This document shows positions 1 to 10,333 of a stretch of 64,000 bases of DNA, one piece after another. This DNA is from QZLE01 sp033852135 (GTDB lineage Bacteria; Pseudomonadota; Gammaproteobacteria; QZLD01). The DNA is taken from the NCBI GenBank assembly GCA_033852135.1, contig JAWSVB010000016.1, forward strand, positions 1-64,000, read 5' to 3'. The notes beneath the pieces are model-generated. The model searched no databases. It was not told where the DNA came from and was given only the letters and a program-made list of their open reading frames with translations. The position numbers were made by a program, and so were the translations under genes. How positions within the stretch are numbered: the first letter of the stretch is position 1; every line of letters begins with the position of its first letter.

Positions 1-23
1 GGTGAGTCCATATATGACGTTTA

Positions 24-95
24 TGGTACAAGCATCCATCTCTATGGGCTTGGTATTGGTGCTTGAGCTGTTATATCTCAAGCAATATGGAAAAA
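24..95 (+). pseudogene. Remnant of a MATE efflux gene
   Basis: This stretch closely matches bases about 1722-1792 inside the intact MATE gene downstream, including the part encoding SMGLGVGASAVISQA. Relative to that gene it has lost one base near position 47, which shifts the frame, and a serine TCA codon has become TGA near 64-66. The similarity stops at about 95, shortly before the end of the ATP-grasp gene. It is therefore a broken piece of a second MATE copy that may extend to the left of the window. Confidence 0.7.
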
Positions 96-111
96 TGATA
101 TTTATCCTGTT

Positions 112-1125
112 CTAAACGGCACATACTGTTGGTTCCTGCCTGAGCATTTTATTGAATTCTTGCTTTGCTATTACCCTACCAAATGACTCATCTAGCATCA
201 GCTGAATGACCTCATCATATGACATCTCATTAGCAATTTCACAGGCCTTTGGAAAATAACTTGTAGTGTTATTCATTCCTGGGACTAGATTTGCTTCCAT
301 AAAATAGCATAGGCCTTTGTCATCCATCTTCACATCTATTCGGCCAAACCCTCTAGCCCCTAACCCTTGAAAAGATGAGGCAGCAACCGCCTTAACGGAT
401 TCAATGTCATCATTTTCAATCTGTTTAAGTGTTTCTGTATCGAGTGACTTAACAGTGGCACCCAGTATTCTTAACTTACCAGAAGACAATGGAGGCACTA
501 GTTCAATGGCAGATACGTTTATTTTTCCATTACCACTTTTAATAACTGCAACCGTAAATTCCTTTCCACCTAAATACTCTTCAACCAATACTGGCTGACT
601 ATAAATACCATATAGAGACAATACTTTAGCCTTAAATTCGTGGAAGTTTTCCACAAATGACTGGTCATCAATACCATTACCATTAGCAGCGTCTGTCGGC
701 TTAAGAAATAACGGAAATGAAAATGGTAAATCTTCTTCAGTTCTATATTGATCTGGGATGGCCGTAAAGTGTCTGGCTGTTCTTATACCAAGACTTGCAA
801 GATGCTCTTTAGCTTGTACTTTATCTGAATCATACTTAAGAGTTTCTCTATTAGAGCCTGAAAAAGTAATATCATTTCGAGCAAAATAGTCGGAAAACCA
901 TACATCATCACCATCTTCAACTGGCATGTATTTTGTTGCTAAAATCACTAAATCCGGATTACGTTCAACAACATGTTTTAAATCATCCAAGGATCCACAT
1001 ACTGTTACTAATACGGAATGCCCCATAAGTTTTACGGAAGCAAAAACATCGTTACAAGCTAGCTCTGAACCAAAGCCTGTTTCTTTCAATTTTGCATTAA
1101 TAGACGTTATTATTTCGATTTTCAT
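112..1125 (-). CDS. ATP-grasp ligase, D-Ala-D-Ala ligase-like
   Basis: A 337-residue cytosolic protein with an ATP-grasp fold. Residues 1-100 form a Rossmann-like N-terminal part. The ATP-binding segment follows, with PLFLKPTDAANGNGI near residue 138 and VEEYLGGKEFTVAV, and the C-terminal metal-binding strand reads GFGRIDVKMDDKG followed by FMEANLVPGM, as in D-alanine-D-alanine ligases. A longer frame opens at a TTG (1188), but the ATG at 1125 has a GGAAAT sequence just upstream and begins the MKIEI strand expected at the N terminus. It stands alone, with no peptidoglycan neighbours, so it may ligate some other amino acid or dipeptide. The family is clear and the substrate is not. Confidence 0.8.
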   Translation of the reverse strand: MKIEIITSINAKLKETGFGSELACNDVFASVKLMGHSVLVTVCGSLDDLKHVVERNPDLVILATKYMPVEDGDDVWFSDYFARNDITFSGSNRETLKYDSDKVQAKEHLASLGIRTARHFTAIPDQYRTEEDLPFSFPLFLKPTDAANGNGIDDQSFVENFHEFKAKVLSLYGIYSQPVLVEEYLGGKEFTVAVIKSGNGKINVSAIELVPPLSSGKLRILGATVKSLDTETLKQIENDDIESVKAVAASSFQGLGARGFGRIDVKMDDKGLCYFMEANLVPGMNNTTSYFPKACEIANEMSYDEVIQLMLDESFGRVIAKQEFNKMLRQEPTVCAV

Positions 1126-1543
1126 TTCATATTTCCAATAGATTAGATCCAGATTGGACCAATAGCCGGTGCTATGAGATGAATTCAAATGATAAGGATT
1201 AAAATCACAAAAACGACAGACGTGAATATCTGCTTATCAGGGGTGGGGTAAAAAAGATAAGCTTTGTACTATAACACTATCTACTCTTCTTGTCTTAAAT
1301 AAACACCAAGACCACACCTATAATTCAAAAATTATAAACTTAACTTTAAGTTTGCTCCCTATTATTTCCACTTAATATTTTTCTAAGCTAGAAACAAGCT
1401 CTTGGTATAATTGGCTTTAAGCTTCTTGATTTACAATTTCAATTGCATAGTGGAGATTATAGGCGACTTTGTTGTCTCAATTGAGTACGATTATTATGTC
1501 GATATTTTTTTTGAAATTTTAAAGTGGCTAATACAGGTTTTAT
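1126..1543. other. Intergenic region with divergent promoters
   Basis: An AT-rich gap of 418 bases between the divergent ATP-grasp and MATE genes. It presumably holds both promoters. I see no convincing ORF, strong hairpin or recognisable operator in it. Confidence 0.4.
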
Positions 1544-2887
1544 ATGAAAACGAGGGTGGATTTAACCGAGAACTCAATTCCCAAATCAATTATGGCTATG
1601 ACTTTTCCAATGATGGTTGGAATGGTTAGTATTTTTGCTTTTAACCTTATTGATACTTTTTTTATCGCTAAGTTAGGGACAACTCCTCTTGCTGCTATGA
1701 GCTTCACCCTGCCAATTGTCATGTTGCAGGGAGCCATATCTATGGGACTTGGTGTTGGTGCTTCAGCTGTTATATCTCAGGCTATTGGCAAAAAAGACTC
1801 TAATCTTGTTAAGCGGCTAACTACCGATTCCCTATTTTTATCTGTATCACTTGTTATCCTCATCGTAATTTTGGGCATTCTTACGATTAAACCACTATTT
1901 ACAGCTCTTGGAGCTACTGGAACGCACCTTGAGCTGATTAATGAATATATGTTTATTTGGTACCTTGGAGTACCTTTTGTAGTTATTCCAATGGTGGGAA
2001 ACAACGCAATAAGAGCAACTGGTAACTCATTTGTTCCAAGTATGATAATGGTGCTTGGAGTTGTCATTAATATTATCCTCGATCCTTTATTGATTTTTGG
2101 TATTTGGATTTTTCCTGAATGGGGTCTTAAGGGTGCAGCACTTGCAACAGTTATTGCTCGCGCTATTAGTTTTGTGGTTTCTTTATATTTTTTGCACTTT
2201 AAATTTAATATGCTCACAGCAAGAATTGAGTCTATTTCTCATATAATTAATTCATGGAGAAAAGTTTTATATATAGCTATACCTGCTGCATTAACCCAAC
2301 TATTACCACCTCTATCCATGGCGTTTTTAACCAAGCTGATCTCTACATATGGTGAAGATGCTATAGCAGCTCTTGGTGTAGCAAATAGAATTGAGATGTT
2401 TGCCCTCTCCCCTCTTATGGCTTTAGGAGCTGTTCTTGTTCCATTTGCAGGACAGAATTTAGGAGCTAAAAAGATTGATAGAATTATGGCTGGAATTTCT
2501 TTTAGTAATGTTTTTTCTATGGCTGTAGGCATAGTAATATTTATGACATTTTTGGTTTTCCATGAACACCTTGCATTGTTATTTGTTGATAACTCTAATG
2601 TTGTCACCATCGTCGGCCACTACCTAATTATTGTATCTATTGGTTTTGGATTTAGAGGTATCGCTGGTATCAGTAGCTCTACATTCAGCGCTTTGAATAA
2701 GCCTATCAGCGCTGCTAGTGTTAACTTAATCCGATTGTTTATTTTTTATATCCCTTTAACTCTTTTAGGTTCTAAACTATGGGGACTTAACGGAATATTT
2801 TCTGCTATTGCATTGGCTGCAACTTTATCTGGTTTAATATCTATGACTTGGATTAGAAGGTCAGTAAAAAAGATAGAAATAATCTAA
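1544..2887 (+). CDS. MATE family multidrug/Na+ efflux transporter
   Basis: A 447-residue inner-membrane protein with about twelve hydrophobic segments, in two MatE halves of roughly 160 residues each (about 15-175 and 240-400). It starts MKTRVDLTENSIP, then runs straight into the first membrane helix with FPMMVGM and DTFFIAKLGT, as in NorM, MepA and DinF-type exporters. MATE proteins expel cationic drugs or metabolites in exchange for Na+ or H+. It is monocistronic and followed 38 bases later by a terminator. A broken second copy of part of this gene lies at the left end of the window. The exact subfamily cannot be fixed from reading alone. Confidence 0.9.
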   Translation: MKTRVDLTENSIPKSIMAMTFPMMVGMVSIFAFNLIDTFFIAKLGTTPLAAMSFTLPIVMLQGAISMGLGVGASAVISQAIGKKDSNLVKRLTTDSLFLSVSLVILIVILGILTIKPLFTALGATGTHLELINEYMFIWYLGVPFVVIPMVGNNAIRATGNSFVPSMIMVLGVVINIILDPLLIFGIWIFPEWGLKGAALATVIARAISFVVSLYFLHFKFNMLTARIESISHIINSWRKVLYIAIPAALTQLLPPLSMAFLTKLISTYGEDAIAALGVANRIEMFALSPLMALGAVLVPFAGQNLGAKKIDRIMAGISFSNVFSMAVGIVIFMTFLVFHEHLALLFVDNSNVVTIVGHYLIIVSIGFGFRGIAGISSSTFSALNKPISAASVNLIRLFIFYIPLTLLGSKLWGLNGIFSAIALAATLSGLISMTWIRRSVKKIEII

Positions 2888-2925
2888 AGAATAAAACGAT
2901 TAAGCAAAGATGAAGAATAAAAAAA

Positions 2926-2954
2926 AGCCCAAATATTCATACAACATTTGGGCT
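2926..2954. terminator. Bidirectional rho-independent terminator
   Basis: A nine-base-pair hairpin, AGCCCAAAT paired with ATTTGGGCT around an 11-base loop. It is preceded by a run of A and followed by TTTT, so it works in both directions. It separates the MATE gene from the convergent large secreted protein. Confidence 0.85.
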
Positions 2955-2994
2955 TTTAACGTTATTTAGTATGGTAGATTAAATATCAGATTAT

Positions 2995-5967
2995 TTACTG
3001 ACAGCTAACAACTTTTGACCAAACTCCTGCTGAAGTTTCTTCAAGTGAAGTTGTATCACTACCCATACCTAGATAATCATTTGACCCATTAGCGTATACA
3101 AGCACGTTGTATTTTAAAGTAGCTCGATTAGCACTTACATGCTCACTGTTAGTAGCAGAATAGCATGAAGCAGATTCTTCCCATTCAACTATAAAATCAT
3201 CTGAATCTGTTACGTTTTCAGCCAGATCAATTGCGCGAACCTTCCAAGTCATTGTTGCATAACTAGCACCTTGAAGTTGCATTTCGCATCGATACTGGTC
3301 ACCACCGACATTGCTACACTCAACCATGCCGATATCATCAATTCTGTATAAGAAAACAGCATCAAGATCACCATCAACATCTGTAACATCAAACGTTATT
3401 ATCTCAACAGTACCTTCTCTGGTTTGCTGTATGCTGCCAATTACTGGGGGAACAGAAGCCTGTTGCTCTGGTCTTGTAATAGTAAATTGTTCTATATTTG
3501 ATCGTTCATCACGCGAATCAAATGCAGATAAAGAAAGTGATATTTGTGCACCAACTTCAAAACCGTAGTCATTCCAAACCAGGGTACAGGTAAAGCTAGA
3601 TGTTCCCTCACAAATAACTCCAGTTATCGCACCAATACCTAATAATACATGGTCAATATCTCCATCATGATCGGAGGCTATACCTGTTATTACTGCGCTA
3701 TTGTAGTTAAGCTGGCTTATCTCATATGACTCAATTACAGGTGGCTGTGGGTCTGTAGGACAGTTTCCTGTTACATATCCATTTTCACTAGTTTTAAGAG
3801 TTACTTGAGCATTGCCATTTGTTCCTAGATTTTGATCAGAACCTTGTGCATACCAAACTGTAGTTGTTGTGCCTCCCCAGCAGAATGTTCCATAACAGGT
3901 TTCACCTGTAGTTTCTGTTTGAGAATATGCACGACCTGCGGTTTCATGATTTGCTACAGAGTCTGTAAACTCTTGACAAGCTGGAACTGCAATAACTTCT
4001 ACAGTTCTGACTTCTGTTGCTATGTTGCCAGCGGCATCAGAAACTGTATATGTTAATTGATATATTCCTATTGTATTTGTATCGACAGATCCTGCTACTA
4101 CGATTACTGCAGTTAAATCACCGTCTATATTATCTTCTGCTTTTGCGCCAGGATCCGCGAATTCAGAACCTTGGTAAATGGTCATTGGGTTATCACCAAC
4201 AAGAGTAATAACCGGAGCAGTTACGTCTGGACCTGGGCATGCACCAGTAGCAAATACACCGTCTGATTCTTCGTGAAGAATAATTGTATTGTTTCCATCT
4301 GTTCCTAGGTTTTCATCAGAACCAACTGCGTACCATGTAGTTACCTCCGTACCACCAAAGCACCATGTGCCGTAGCAGGTTTCACCTTCGGTAGTTGTTT
4401 CGCTGTATGCGCGACCCGCTGCTTCGTGTTCTGCTAAAGTTGCTTCGATTTCAGCACATGCCGAAGAATCAGTTGCTGTTAATGAAAGCTCTACTGTTGT
4501 AGAGTCCTTGTTAAGGATTGAAAGTTCAAGATTTAATCCCTCAATAAGGACTTTTTCACCAATGTTTGCAAGCTCTACGTCTGAAAAATAAACAACTTCA
4601 CCATCATCACCAAGTTTCGTTGCCGAACCTAAACCATAGTTGGCATCAAGTATTCCCATACGGATACCTGCCCGTGTTGAATGCCCTGAATTAGGTGAAA
4701 AATTTAGACGCTGATTATCTTTGCTGTACTCGATAAATACTTGATAACGCTCAGGTAGCTTATCATCGCTAATGAGAACAAGCTTTTTCTCACTGTCTAT
4801 TGTATCCAAGTCAGAAAGCGTAAAGTTGCTTGCTGATGGATTATCTAGTTCGATGACGGCCGAAGCGTCAAGTACACCGGCTCTCAAACGTTGTGGTGCA
4901 GAAAGACCAGTATAAAAAGTGGCACCTCCCATGACAGACACACCATACCTACTTGTATCACAATCTATCCCTTCATTGCCATTTAAGAAATCACTTGGTG
5001 TCGGGCCTTGTGCACAATCATAAAAACTATTTGAGTGGCGCATACTGAAGGTTGCATGAAATATTTCATGGGTTATGACTCTATAGGAGAAATAGTTTTC
5101 ACCCGCTTGAGTACCTTCATAAAGTAAGTTGTCAGCAGACATAGCGGTGGAATGGTATCCGCCAGAGCCGACTGTACCCATGCCATTAATGATGAAACTA
5201 ACTACATCCGCATTAGGGGTAATACCTTGTTGTGCAAGTAATTCTAATGTATCAGATTGTATTTGTGCAGTATTGCAATCGTAACCAAGCGTCAATTGAC
5301 GCCATGATTCTTGATAAATTTGTCTACCACAGTATTCCTCCATTGTTTTTGGAAGAACCACCCACGGATAGATCTCTTGGATAACTTCTACTTTTCCATT
5401 AGATATGATATTAAAATATTCATTGATGGAAATCTCTTCCCCATTTAGCGTCGTTGCATGCAATGAGTTTTGCTCAAATTCAGTCGGCGTGAATGGTGGA
5501 ATGCTTGCAAAATCGCTAAATGACACAAGAGCATAATCGGTACTTAGATACGCAGTACCATCTAAGGGACCTTTACATATTGGCATAGTAAAAGTAACAG
5601 ATTGAGGTGCGCCTATGCCATCTTCATTATATGCTGCTACTTCGATAGTGTTTGGAATTCCTTTAATGAAAGCTCCAAAAATATTATTAGCGTAAGAAAG
5701 AGAGCTATCGCTTGATCTATTTTTAATCGTCATCCTGTTGCGAATCACACCATTTACAGTGATTTGATAACCCCAGTCGGTATCGTTTACAGAATCGTAA
5801 CCAAGAGTAAAATTAAGTATTTCAGAACCACACCGACTGTTACCTGTTGCGGTAGTCTCCCAGTCAAACGAAAGATTTTCGATGGCTGGTAGAGCAGATG
5901 CAGTCGAAGACATTACTCCTAGTGAAAAAACCACCGCGAACGAAAATCGCAAGATATTAATAGCCAT
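2995..5967 (-). CDS. Secreted multidomain HEXXH metallopeptidase-like protein
   Basis: A 990-residue exported protein. The ATG at 5967 has an AAGGAAAA ribosome site and starts a signal peptide ending near VMSSTASA; a longer frame to 5994 is less likely. Near residue 298 is HEIFHATFSMRH, a zinc-protease-like HEXXH with a further His six residues on. A DUF5011-like Ig fold (TAPVITLVGDNP to VRTVEVI) lies at about 580-650. It is flanked by two copies of a Cys-containing module (HEXAGRAYS, GETCYGT, WYA-GSD-NLGT) at about 500 and 662, and a degenerate third copy ends the protein. These modules probably bind polymers or the cell surface. The likely role is degradation of extracellular protein; the peptidase family is uncertain. 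Confidence 0.75.
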   Translation of the reverse strand: MAINILRFSFAVVFSLGVMSSTASALPAIENLSFDWETTATGNSRCGSEILNFTLGYDSVNDTDWGYQITVNGVIRNRMTIKNRSSDSSLSYANNIFGAFIKGIPNTIEVAAYNEDGIGAPQSVTFTMPICKGPLDGTAYLSTDYALVSFSDFASIPPFTPTEFEQNSLHATTLNGEEISINEYFNIISNGKVEVIQEIYPWVVLPKTMEEYCGRQIYQESWRQLTLGYDCNTAQIQSDTLELLAQQGITPNADVVSFIINGMGTVGSGGYHSTAMSADNLLYEGTQAGENYFSYRVITHEIFHATFSMRHSNSFYDCAQGPTPSDFLNGNEGIDCDTSRYGVSVMGGATFYTGLSAPQRLRAGVLDASAVIELDNPSASNFTLSDLDTIDSEKKLVLISDDKLPERYQVFIEYSKDNQRLNFSPNSGHSTRAGIRMGILDANYGLGSATKLGDDGEVVYFSDVELANIGEKVLIEGLNLELSILNKDSTTVELSLTATDSSACAEIEATLAEHEAAGRAYSETTTEGETCYGTWCFGGTEVTTWYAVGSDENLGTDGNNTIILHEESDGVFATGACPGPDVTAPVITLVGDNPMTIYQGSEFADPGAKAEDNIDGDLTAVIVVAGSVDTNTIGIYQLTYTVSDAAGNIATEVRTVEVIAVPACQEFTDSVANHETAGRAYSQTETTGETCYGTFCWGGTTTTVWYAQGSDQNLGTNGNAQVTLKTSENGYVTGNCPTDPQPPVIESYEISQLNYNSAVITGIASDHDGDIDHVLLGIGAITGVICEGTSSFTCTLVWNDYGFEVGAQISLSLSAFDSRDERSNIEQFTITRPEQQASVPPVIGSIQQTREGTVEIITFDVTDVDGDLDAVFLYRIDDIGMVECSNVGGDQYRCEMQLQGASYATMTWKVRAIDLAENVTDSDDFIVEWEESASCYSATNSEHVSANRATLKYNVLVYANGSNDYLGMGSDTTSLEETSAGVWSKVVSCQ

Positions 5968-6477
5968 GTTGTTTTCCTTATATTTAGCTAGCAACTGTTT
6001 TTAAGTTGTCCATTTTGTTTGAATATTAACCAATTGGTGATCCGCTGGGGTGGCGGTCCTCAGATTGATTAATTATGTGCAGCTAACCACCTCTTGATAG
6101 GTATTACATGGTCAAAATTTAAAGGTATTTTTTTATGTAAGCAGCACTTACAGATGTTGAAAACGAAATACTTGCAGCGTAATTATCTGCAAAAAACCTT
6201 GCCCATTGTCCTGTAAAAAGTGAAAGCTAGATTTTAATTACTTGCGCCTAAATAAACTGTAAGTGCGCAATAACTAAAAGCATATGCAAATATACTTATT
6301 TGATTTTAAGACGTCAAGAAAATGTGAACCAAGTCACAAATAATTAGAATTAATTACAAAAAACTCTTTTAGATGAAGTTGAATATATAGCCTACAAAAT
6401 ATAGATAACGGCAAATTATTTCTGTTAAACCTTTTTGTTTTACCTAATCAAAACTTCAGTTAAATTGTAAATTTTAG
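5968..6477. other. Long AT-rich intergenic region
   Basis: 510 bases upstream of the secreted protein and downstream of the helicase. No ORF of useful length is present. Near 6075-6115 the minus strand reads a short tail resembling the end of the neighbouring secreted protein (EVVSCT then stop, against KVVSC), which may be a trace of a decayed paralog. The rest shows nothing I can name. Confidence 0.35.
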
Positions 6478-8259
6478 CTACTCCAAATCCAATTTTTTTA
6501 TTCGTGAACGGATTGCACCTTTTGTTCTATCAAAATATTCAGTCATGGTTTTAATATCTTCTTTCCCTAGATACATATCTATTAATTCTTCATCAAGTTC
6601 CTCTGTCCAAGGTTTATAGGCACCCTTATGATTAATCCTGGCTTTTTTAATTGAATAGCGACCTTTATTAGCTTTTGCCCCGTGCTTTAGGTTTGAGTTA
6701 ATAAGCCTATTTACACTCCTTTTGCCAGTTTCGCTGGTTAAGACTATTTGGGGTGAACCGGGAATATATGTCGGTAACAGTTTGTCGGGAATATAAATGG
6801 TGTTATTGGCTCTGGTTACAGCCACATACAGCAGGTTTATCTCTTCGTTTAGTTTAGCGAGGTCTATCTCATCACTGTTTTTTTCGGCTTTGATTTTTAC
6901 CAGCCTTTCTTCCGAAACAAAGTCATTAGCTATTTGTATGGAATCATATTCCATACCCTTGCACCTATGGACTGTAGAGAAAATTAAGCTGGCACTATCC
7001 TTGTCATCACTGTCTATGTGTTTCTCTTTAATCCTTTTGATAATTTTGGGAATGTTATTGCCATACTCTTTAACAATTTCAACCATCATAGAGAGCTGAA
7101 TATCATCTGTTTTATCGATATATTCTGAAAGCTCTCCGACATCCTTCATTTGGCCAATAAGCTTATCCCGAATATGTTGGCGCTTCCCATTGTAGAGACT
7201 TAATACGTCATAAAGTGATGCACCATCATCTGCATAGGTATATGAGTTGATATTGCCTTCAAAATATATGCTATCAATATCATTATGTTCGCTTATATAT
7301 TCAATTGCCTTTAAGAGTAAACCAAGGTTTGTTCTGGCAATAACAGCCTTAGATTTTTTTGCATCTGAATCCCCCTTCCCCTCGCCTTTACCCTCGCCTT
7401 TAATGGTAAGTTTATACTCGCCATCAATATGCTTTTTCCATTTTAAAACCTCTTTTGCAAGATTTGCTATCTCCTGGCCAAATCGGAAACTAGTAGAAAG
7501 ATTATATGTTTGAAAGTTTGCCATCTCCAGAGAATTGACTGCAAAACGCCAGCCATAAATCTGCTGATGTGTATCCCCTACAATAACCTTTGTGGAATTC
7601 TGGGAGAAAAACACATCAAGCATTGCTGGTGAGGCATCCTGCCCTTCATCAAATAAAATATAATCGTAGTGAAGTTCAGGGTTGGATAGTTGAAACTTTT
7701 TAAGATAAAAATCATGAGTGATTTCTATCTCTCCGGTATTCATTTTATGAAGAAAAATTCGAGTCTGTTTTACAATATAATCATAAAACGTTTTAACGAA
7801 TGATTTAGCTTTATTATCGTTAATAGTATCAAGATAATTAAGATCCTGTACCTTATGTTTATTGCTGTTACAGAAATAGGAAACAAATTTATTGATGTGA
7901 TTTGCAATTATATATTCCGTATGTTTTTCACTATTTCCGTTTATACCAAGTAACTCAGTAATTTCATAAGTTTTATACCCTTGCGATCTAATTCTATAAT
8001 TGTTCTGACGGACAACATTTTTATATGCAAGAGAGTGAGCAGTCTCAACTGTTACATTTTTCAATCCTTTGTCTGAAAACTTTTTAATTGCTTCTAACTT
8101 CACAGATTTATTAAATGCCAGGTACAGAATTCTACTGCTATCGGGGCGGGTTTTAGCGTAATGTATTACCGTTGTCGTTTTTCCTGAGCCTGCGACAGCA
8201 TTTATCTTAATATCACCACTTGAATTGATGATATCAATTTGTTCTTGTGTAAGTTTCAC
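6478..8259 (-). CDS. UvrD/PcrA-like superfamily 1 helicase with C-terminal DNA-binding tail
   Basis: A 593-residue protein with the SF1 helicase motifs in order: Walker A AVAGSGKTTT (about 19-28), motif II DEGQD, motif III GDTHQQIYGWR, motif V TVHRCKGMEYD and motif VI LLYVAVTRA. It lacks the long 1B/2B insertions of full UvrD. Its last 45 residues (WTEELDEELIDMYL to RSRIKKL) look like a Myb/GcrA-type helix-turn-helix, unusual for UvrD itself. It starts with GTG at 8259. It is probably a DNA translocase in repair or recombination, closer to short Fbh1-like helicases than to UvrD. It stands alone. Confidence 0.85.
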   Translation of the reverse strand: MKLTQEQIDIINSSGDIKINAVAGSGKTTTVIHYAKTRPDSSRILYLAFNKSVKLEAIKKFSDKGLKNVTVETAHSLAYKNVVRQNNYRIRSQGYKTYEITELLGINGNSEKHTEYIIANHINKFVSYFCNSNKHKVQDLNYLDTINDNKAKSFVKTFYDYIVKQTRIFLHKMNTGEIEITHDFYLKKFQLSNPELHYDYILFDEGQDASPAMLDVFFSQNSTKVIVGDTHQQIYGWRFAVNSLEMANFQTYNLSTSFRFGQEIANLAKEVLKWKKHIDGEYKLTIKGEGKGEGKGDSDAKKSKAVIARTNLGLLLKAIEYISEHNDIDSIYFEGNINSYTYADDGASLYDVLSLYNGKRQHIRDKLIGQMKDVGELSEYIDKTDDIQLSMMVEIVKEYGNNIPKIIKRIKEKHIDSDDKDSASLIFSTVHRCKGMEYDSIQIANDFVSEERLVKIKAEKNSDEIDLAKLNEEINLLYVAVTRANNTIYIPDKLLPTYIPGSPQIVLTSETGKRSVNRLINSNLKHGAKANKGRYSIKKARINHKGAYKPWTEELDEELIDMYLGKEDIKTMTEYFDRTKGAIRSRIKKLDLE

Positions 8260-8395
8260 TATGATTTAAGTCCGAATAAAATGCTGCATTCCAAGAAAAT
8301 TGGGTCGAGTTTACACTCAAAAACTTTAAAAGAAAATTTCGTTAGCATTTCAAAATTAAACCTAAATTTTTTGAACTTAAAATCATGCAGTTAGG

Positions 8396-9253
8396 TTAAG
8401 TAACTGCAAGCCTAAAACGCTCAAGCAATTTCTGACATATCGGCCCTGGAGTATGGGTTATATCTCTTCCATCAATGGTTTTTACAGGAATTATCTCAGC
8501 AGCTGTACCTGTTAAGAAGCATTCATCTGCCGTGTATAAATCATATTGCGTCATACTCTGCTCTTTTACTTCAAAGCCTTCCGTAATGGCCAATTCAATT
8601 ACTGCTTTTCTGGTTATTCCATCCAGTGCGCCATCAGCAATTGGTGGTGTTTTAATAATCCCATCTTTTGCTATAAAGATATTCTCGGTACATGCTTCTG
8701 TTACGAAGCCTCGACTATTTAATAGTATACCTTCGTCAACTCCTGCGTTGTTTGCCTCAATCTTTGCCATTATGTGATTTAGGTAGTTTAGGCTTTTAAT
8801 TTTTGGATCTAAGCAATCTCCAGAGATTCTTCTAGTTGATGTTACTATGGCAGTGATCCCTTCCTCTCTTTTTTCTTTTGAAATCAGGGACAGTTCATCA
8901 ATAATGATTATGGTATTTGGCTCATTACAATTTTTTGGGTTAAGCCCGAGTGCGCCATCACCCCTTGTTACTACGATTCTAATATATCCGTTATCACTGG
9001 TATAAAGAGATATCATATCCTCGATAGCAGATTTAATTTCTGCCATGTTAAATTTTAATGTTAGAGATATGGCTTTTGCAGAATCAAACAGTCGCTGAAT
9101 ATGTTGCTCTATTTTGAACGGAATATTGTTATAGAAACGTATCCCTTCAAAAATGCCGTCGCCATACAGTAGCCCATGGTCAAGTACTGAAACTACTGCT
9201 TCATTTGCCTTTACTTTCTTGCCATTTTTCCAAAATATTCTTTCTGGTTTCAT
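8396..9253 (-). CDS. ilvE: Class IV aminotransferase, branched-chain type
   Basis: A 285-residue PLP enzyme of the branched-chain aminotransferase / D-amino-acid transaminase fold. The start is fixed by AAGGTGAG just before the ATG at 9253. The N terminus has SVLDHGLLYGDGIFEGIR, the PLP lysine lies in KSLNYLNHIMAK, and TEACTENIF and GALDGITRKAV follow as in IlvE. It would interconvert branched-chain amino acids and their keto acids. No other isoleucine-valine genes are nearby, so a catabolic or D-amino-acid role is possible. The family is sure and the exact substrate is not. Confidence 0.85.
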   Translation of the reverse strand: MKPERIFWKNGKKVKANEAVVSVLDHGLLYGDGIFEGIRFYNNIPFKIEQHIQRLFDSAKAISLTLKFNMAEIKSAIEDMISLYTSDNGYIRIVVTRGDGALGLNPKNCNEPNTIIIIDELSLISKEKREEGITAIVTSTRRISGDCLDPKIKSLNYLNHIMAKIEANNAGVDEGILLNSRGFVTEACTENIFIAKDGIIKTPPIADGALDGITRKAVIELAITEGFEVKEQSMTQYDLYTADECFLTGTAAEIIPVKTIDGRDITHTPGPICQKLLERFRLAVT

Positions 9254-9413
9254 ATCTCACCTTTTTAACTTATTCATCACTTTATGGATACCGGCCTGCG
9301 CCCATTGGGATCAAGGAGGTCGGAATCTTTGATCTTCGATACAACAGACTGCGACCCCAATTGATCTCAAAGAATGTAGGATGGGCACTGGCCACCCTAC
9401 GAAGAACTAGCCG

Positions 9414-10226
9414 TTAATTTGTGCCTTTAAATAGCATCGCGCACTTTCCTTTCATCTCAACTATATCTTTGGTCAGTTTGACGGCTATTTCACCACCTCT
9501 TTGTGATAGCTGAGCCCCTATCATTTCGGTTTTATTCAACTTTTGTGACCAATATGGAGCTAACGAACAGTGTGCTGAGCCGGTTACTGGATCCTCATCT
9601 ACACCCATTTTCGGCGCAAAGAATCTGGATACAAAGTCATGATTTGTAGTTTCTGACTTTGCTGTAATTATTACTCCATTACGCTCTAGAGACTCAATTA
9701 CAGCTAAGTTAGGCTGTGTATTTAATACACTCTTTTCAGATTCAAGTTCAACCAGATATTTAGTTTTGGATTTATGTATAGCAACTACATTTTGGTTGAT
9801 TGCAGATATAATCAACTCATAATCTTTTGCTGTTTTATCTAATGGCTCAACATCTAATCTTGGCATCTCCATTTGGATGATACCTTCTTGGTTGCTTACC
9901 TTTATCTCGCCACTAGCTGTGGAAAATGTAATTTCACTTAAGCCGAAAAAATCACAAGCTGCATAGGTGCTAGCTAAAGTTGCATGGCCACATAGTTCGA
10001 TCTCTGTAACCGGGGTAAACCACTTTAAAGAGTAACACTTTGACTGCTCTCCACTTGTATTAACAAGAGGCCAAACAAAGGCAGTTTCAGATACATTAAA
10101 TTCTGCCGCATAGCTTTGCATTAACTGTTTAGACAGTGGTTCTTGAGATAACACTACAACAGCTGGGTTGCCACCAAATTTTTCAGTCGTGAATGCATCA
10201 ATCCAATAGAAGTTAAGTTTGTTCAT
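9414..10226 (-). CDS. PhzF family isomerase/epimerase
   Basis: A 270-residue protein of the PhzF / diaminopimelate-epimerase fold. The chosen ATG at 10226 has a GGGAGG ribosome site; a frame open to 10298 is probably untranslated. Typical motifs are present: FTTEKFGGNPAVVV at the N terminus, the catalytic Glu region NVSETAFVWP, ELCGHATLASTYA and, late, DEDPVTGSAHCSLAPYW. PhzF proteins isomerise small metabolites, and most members outside phenazine clusters have unknown substrates. It is divergent from a MocR regulator, with a shared upstream region of 555 bases, so the regulator may control it. Confidence 0.85.
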   Translation of the reverse strand: MNKLNFYWIDAFTTEKFGGNPAVVVLSQEPLSKQLMQSYAAEFNVSETAFVWPLVNTSGEQSKCYSLKWFTPVTEIELCGHATLASTYAACDFFGLSEITFSTASGEIKVSNQEGIIQMEMPRLDVEPLDKTAKDYELIISAINQNVVAIHKSKTKYLVELESEKSVLNTQPNLAVIESLERNGVIITAKSETTNHDFVSRFFAPKMGVDEDPVTGSAHCSLAPYWSQKLNKTEMIGAQLSQRGGEIAVKLTKDIVEMKGKCAMLFKGTN

Positions 10227-10333
10227 TTTAAGCCTCCCAGGCTTTGCAGTTTGTTTATTATTCGTGATGATTTGATTCATAGTAGCTTGTACTGCCAAAC
10301 CAATACAGATACACTAATAATTACTTGTTACGG

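Noticed and set aside
6075..6115. Remnant of a second large secreted protein
   Set aside because: Only about eight residues resemble the neighbouring C terminus, too little to annotate.
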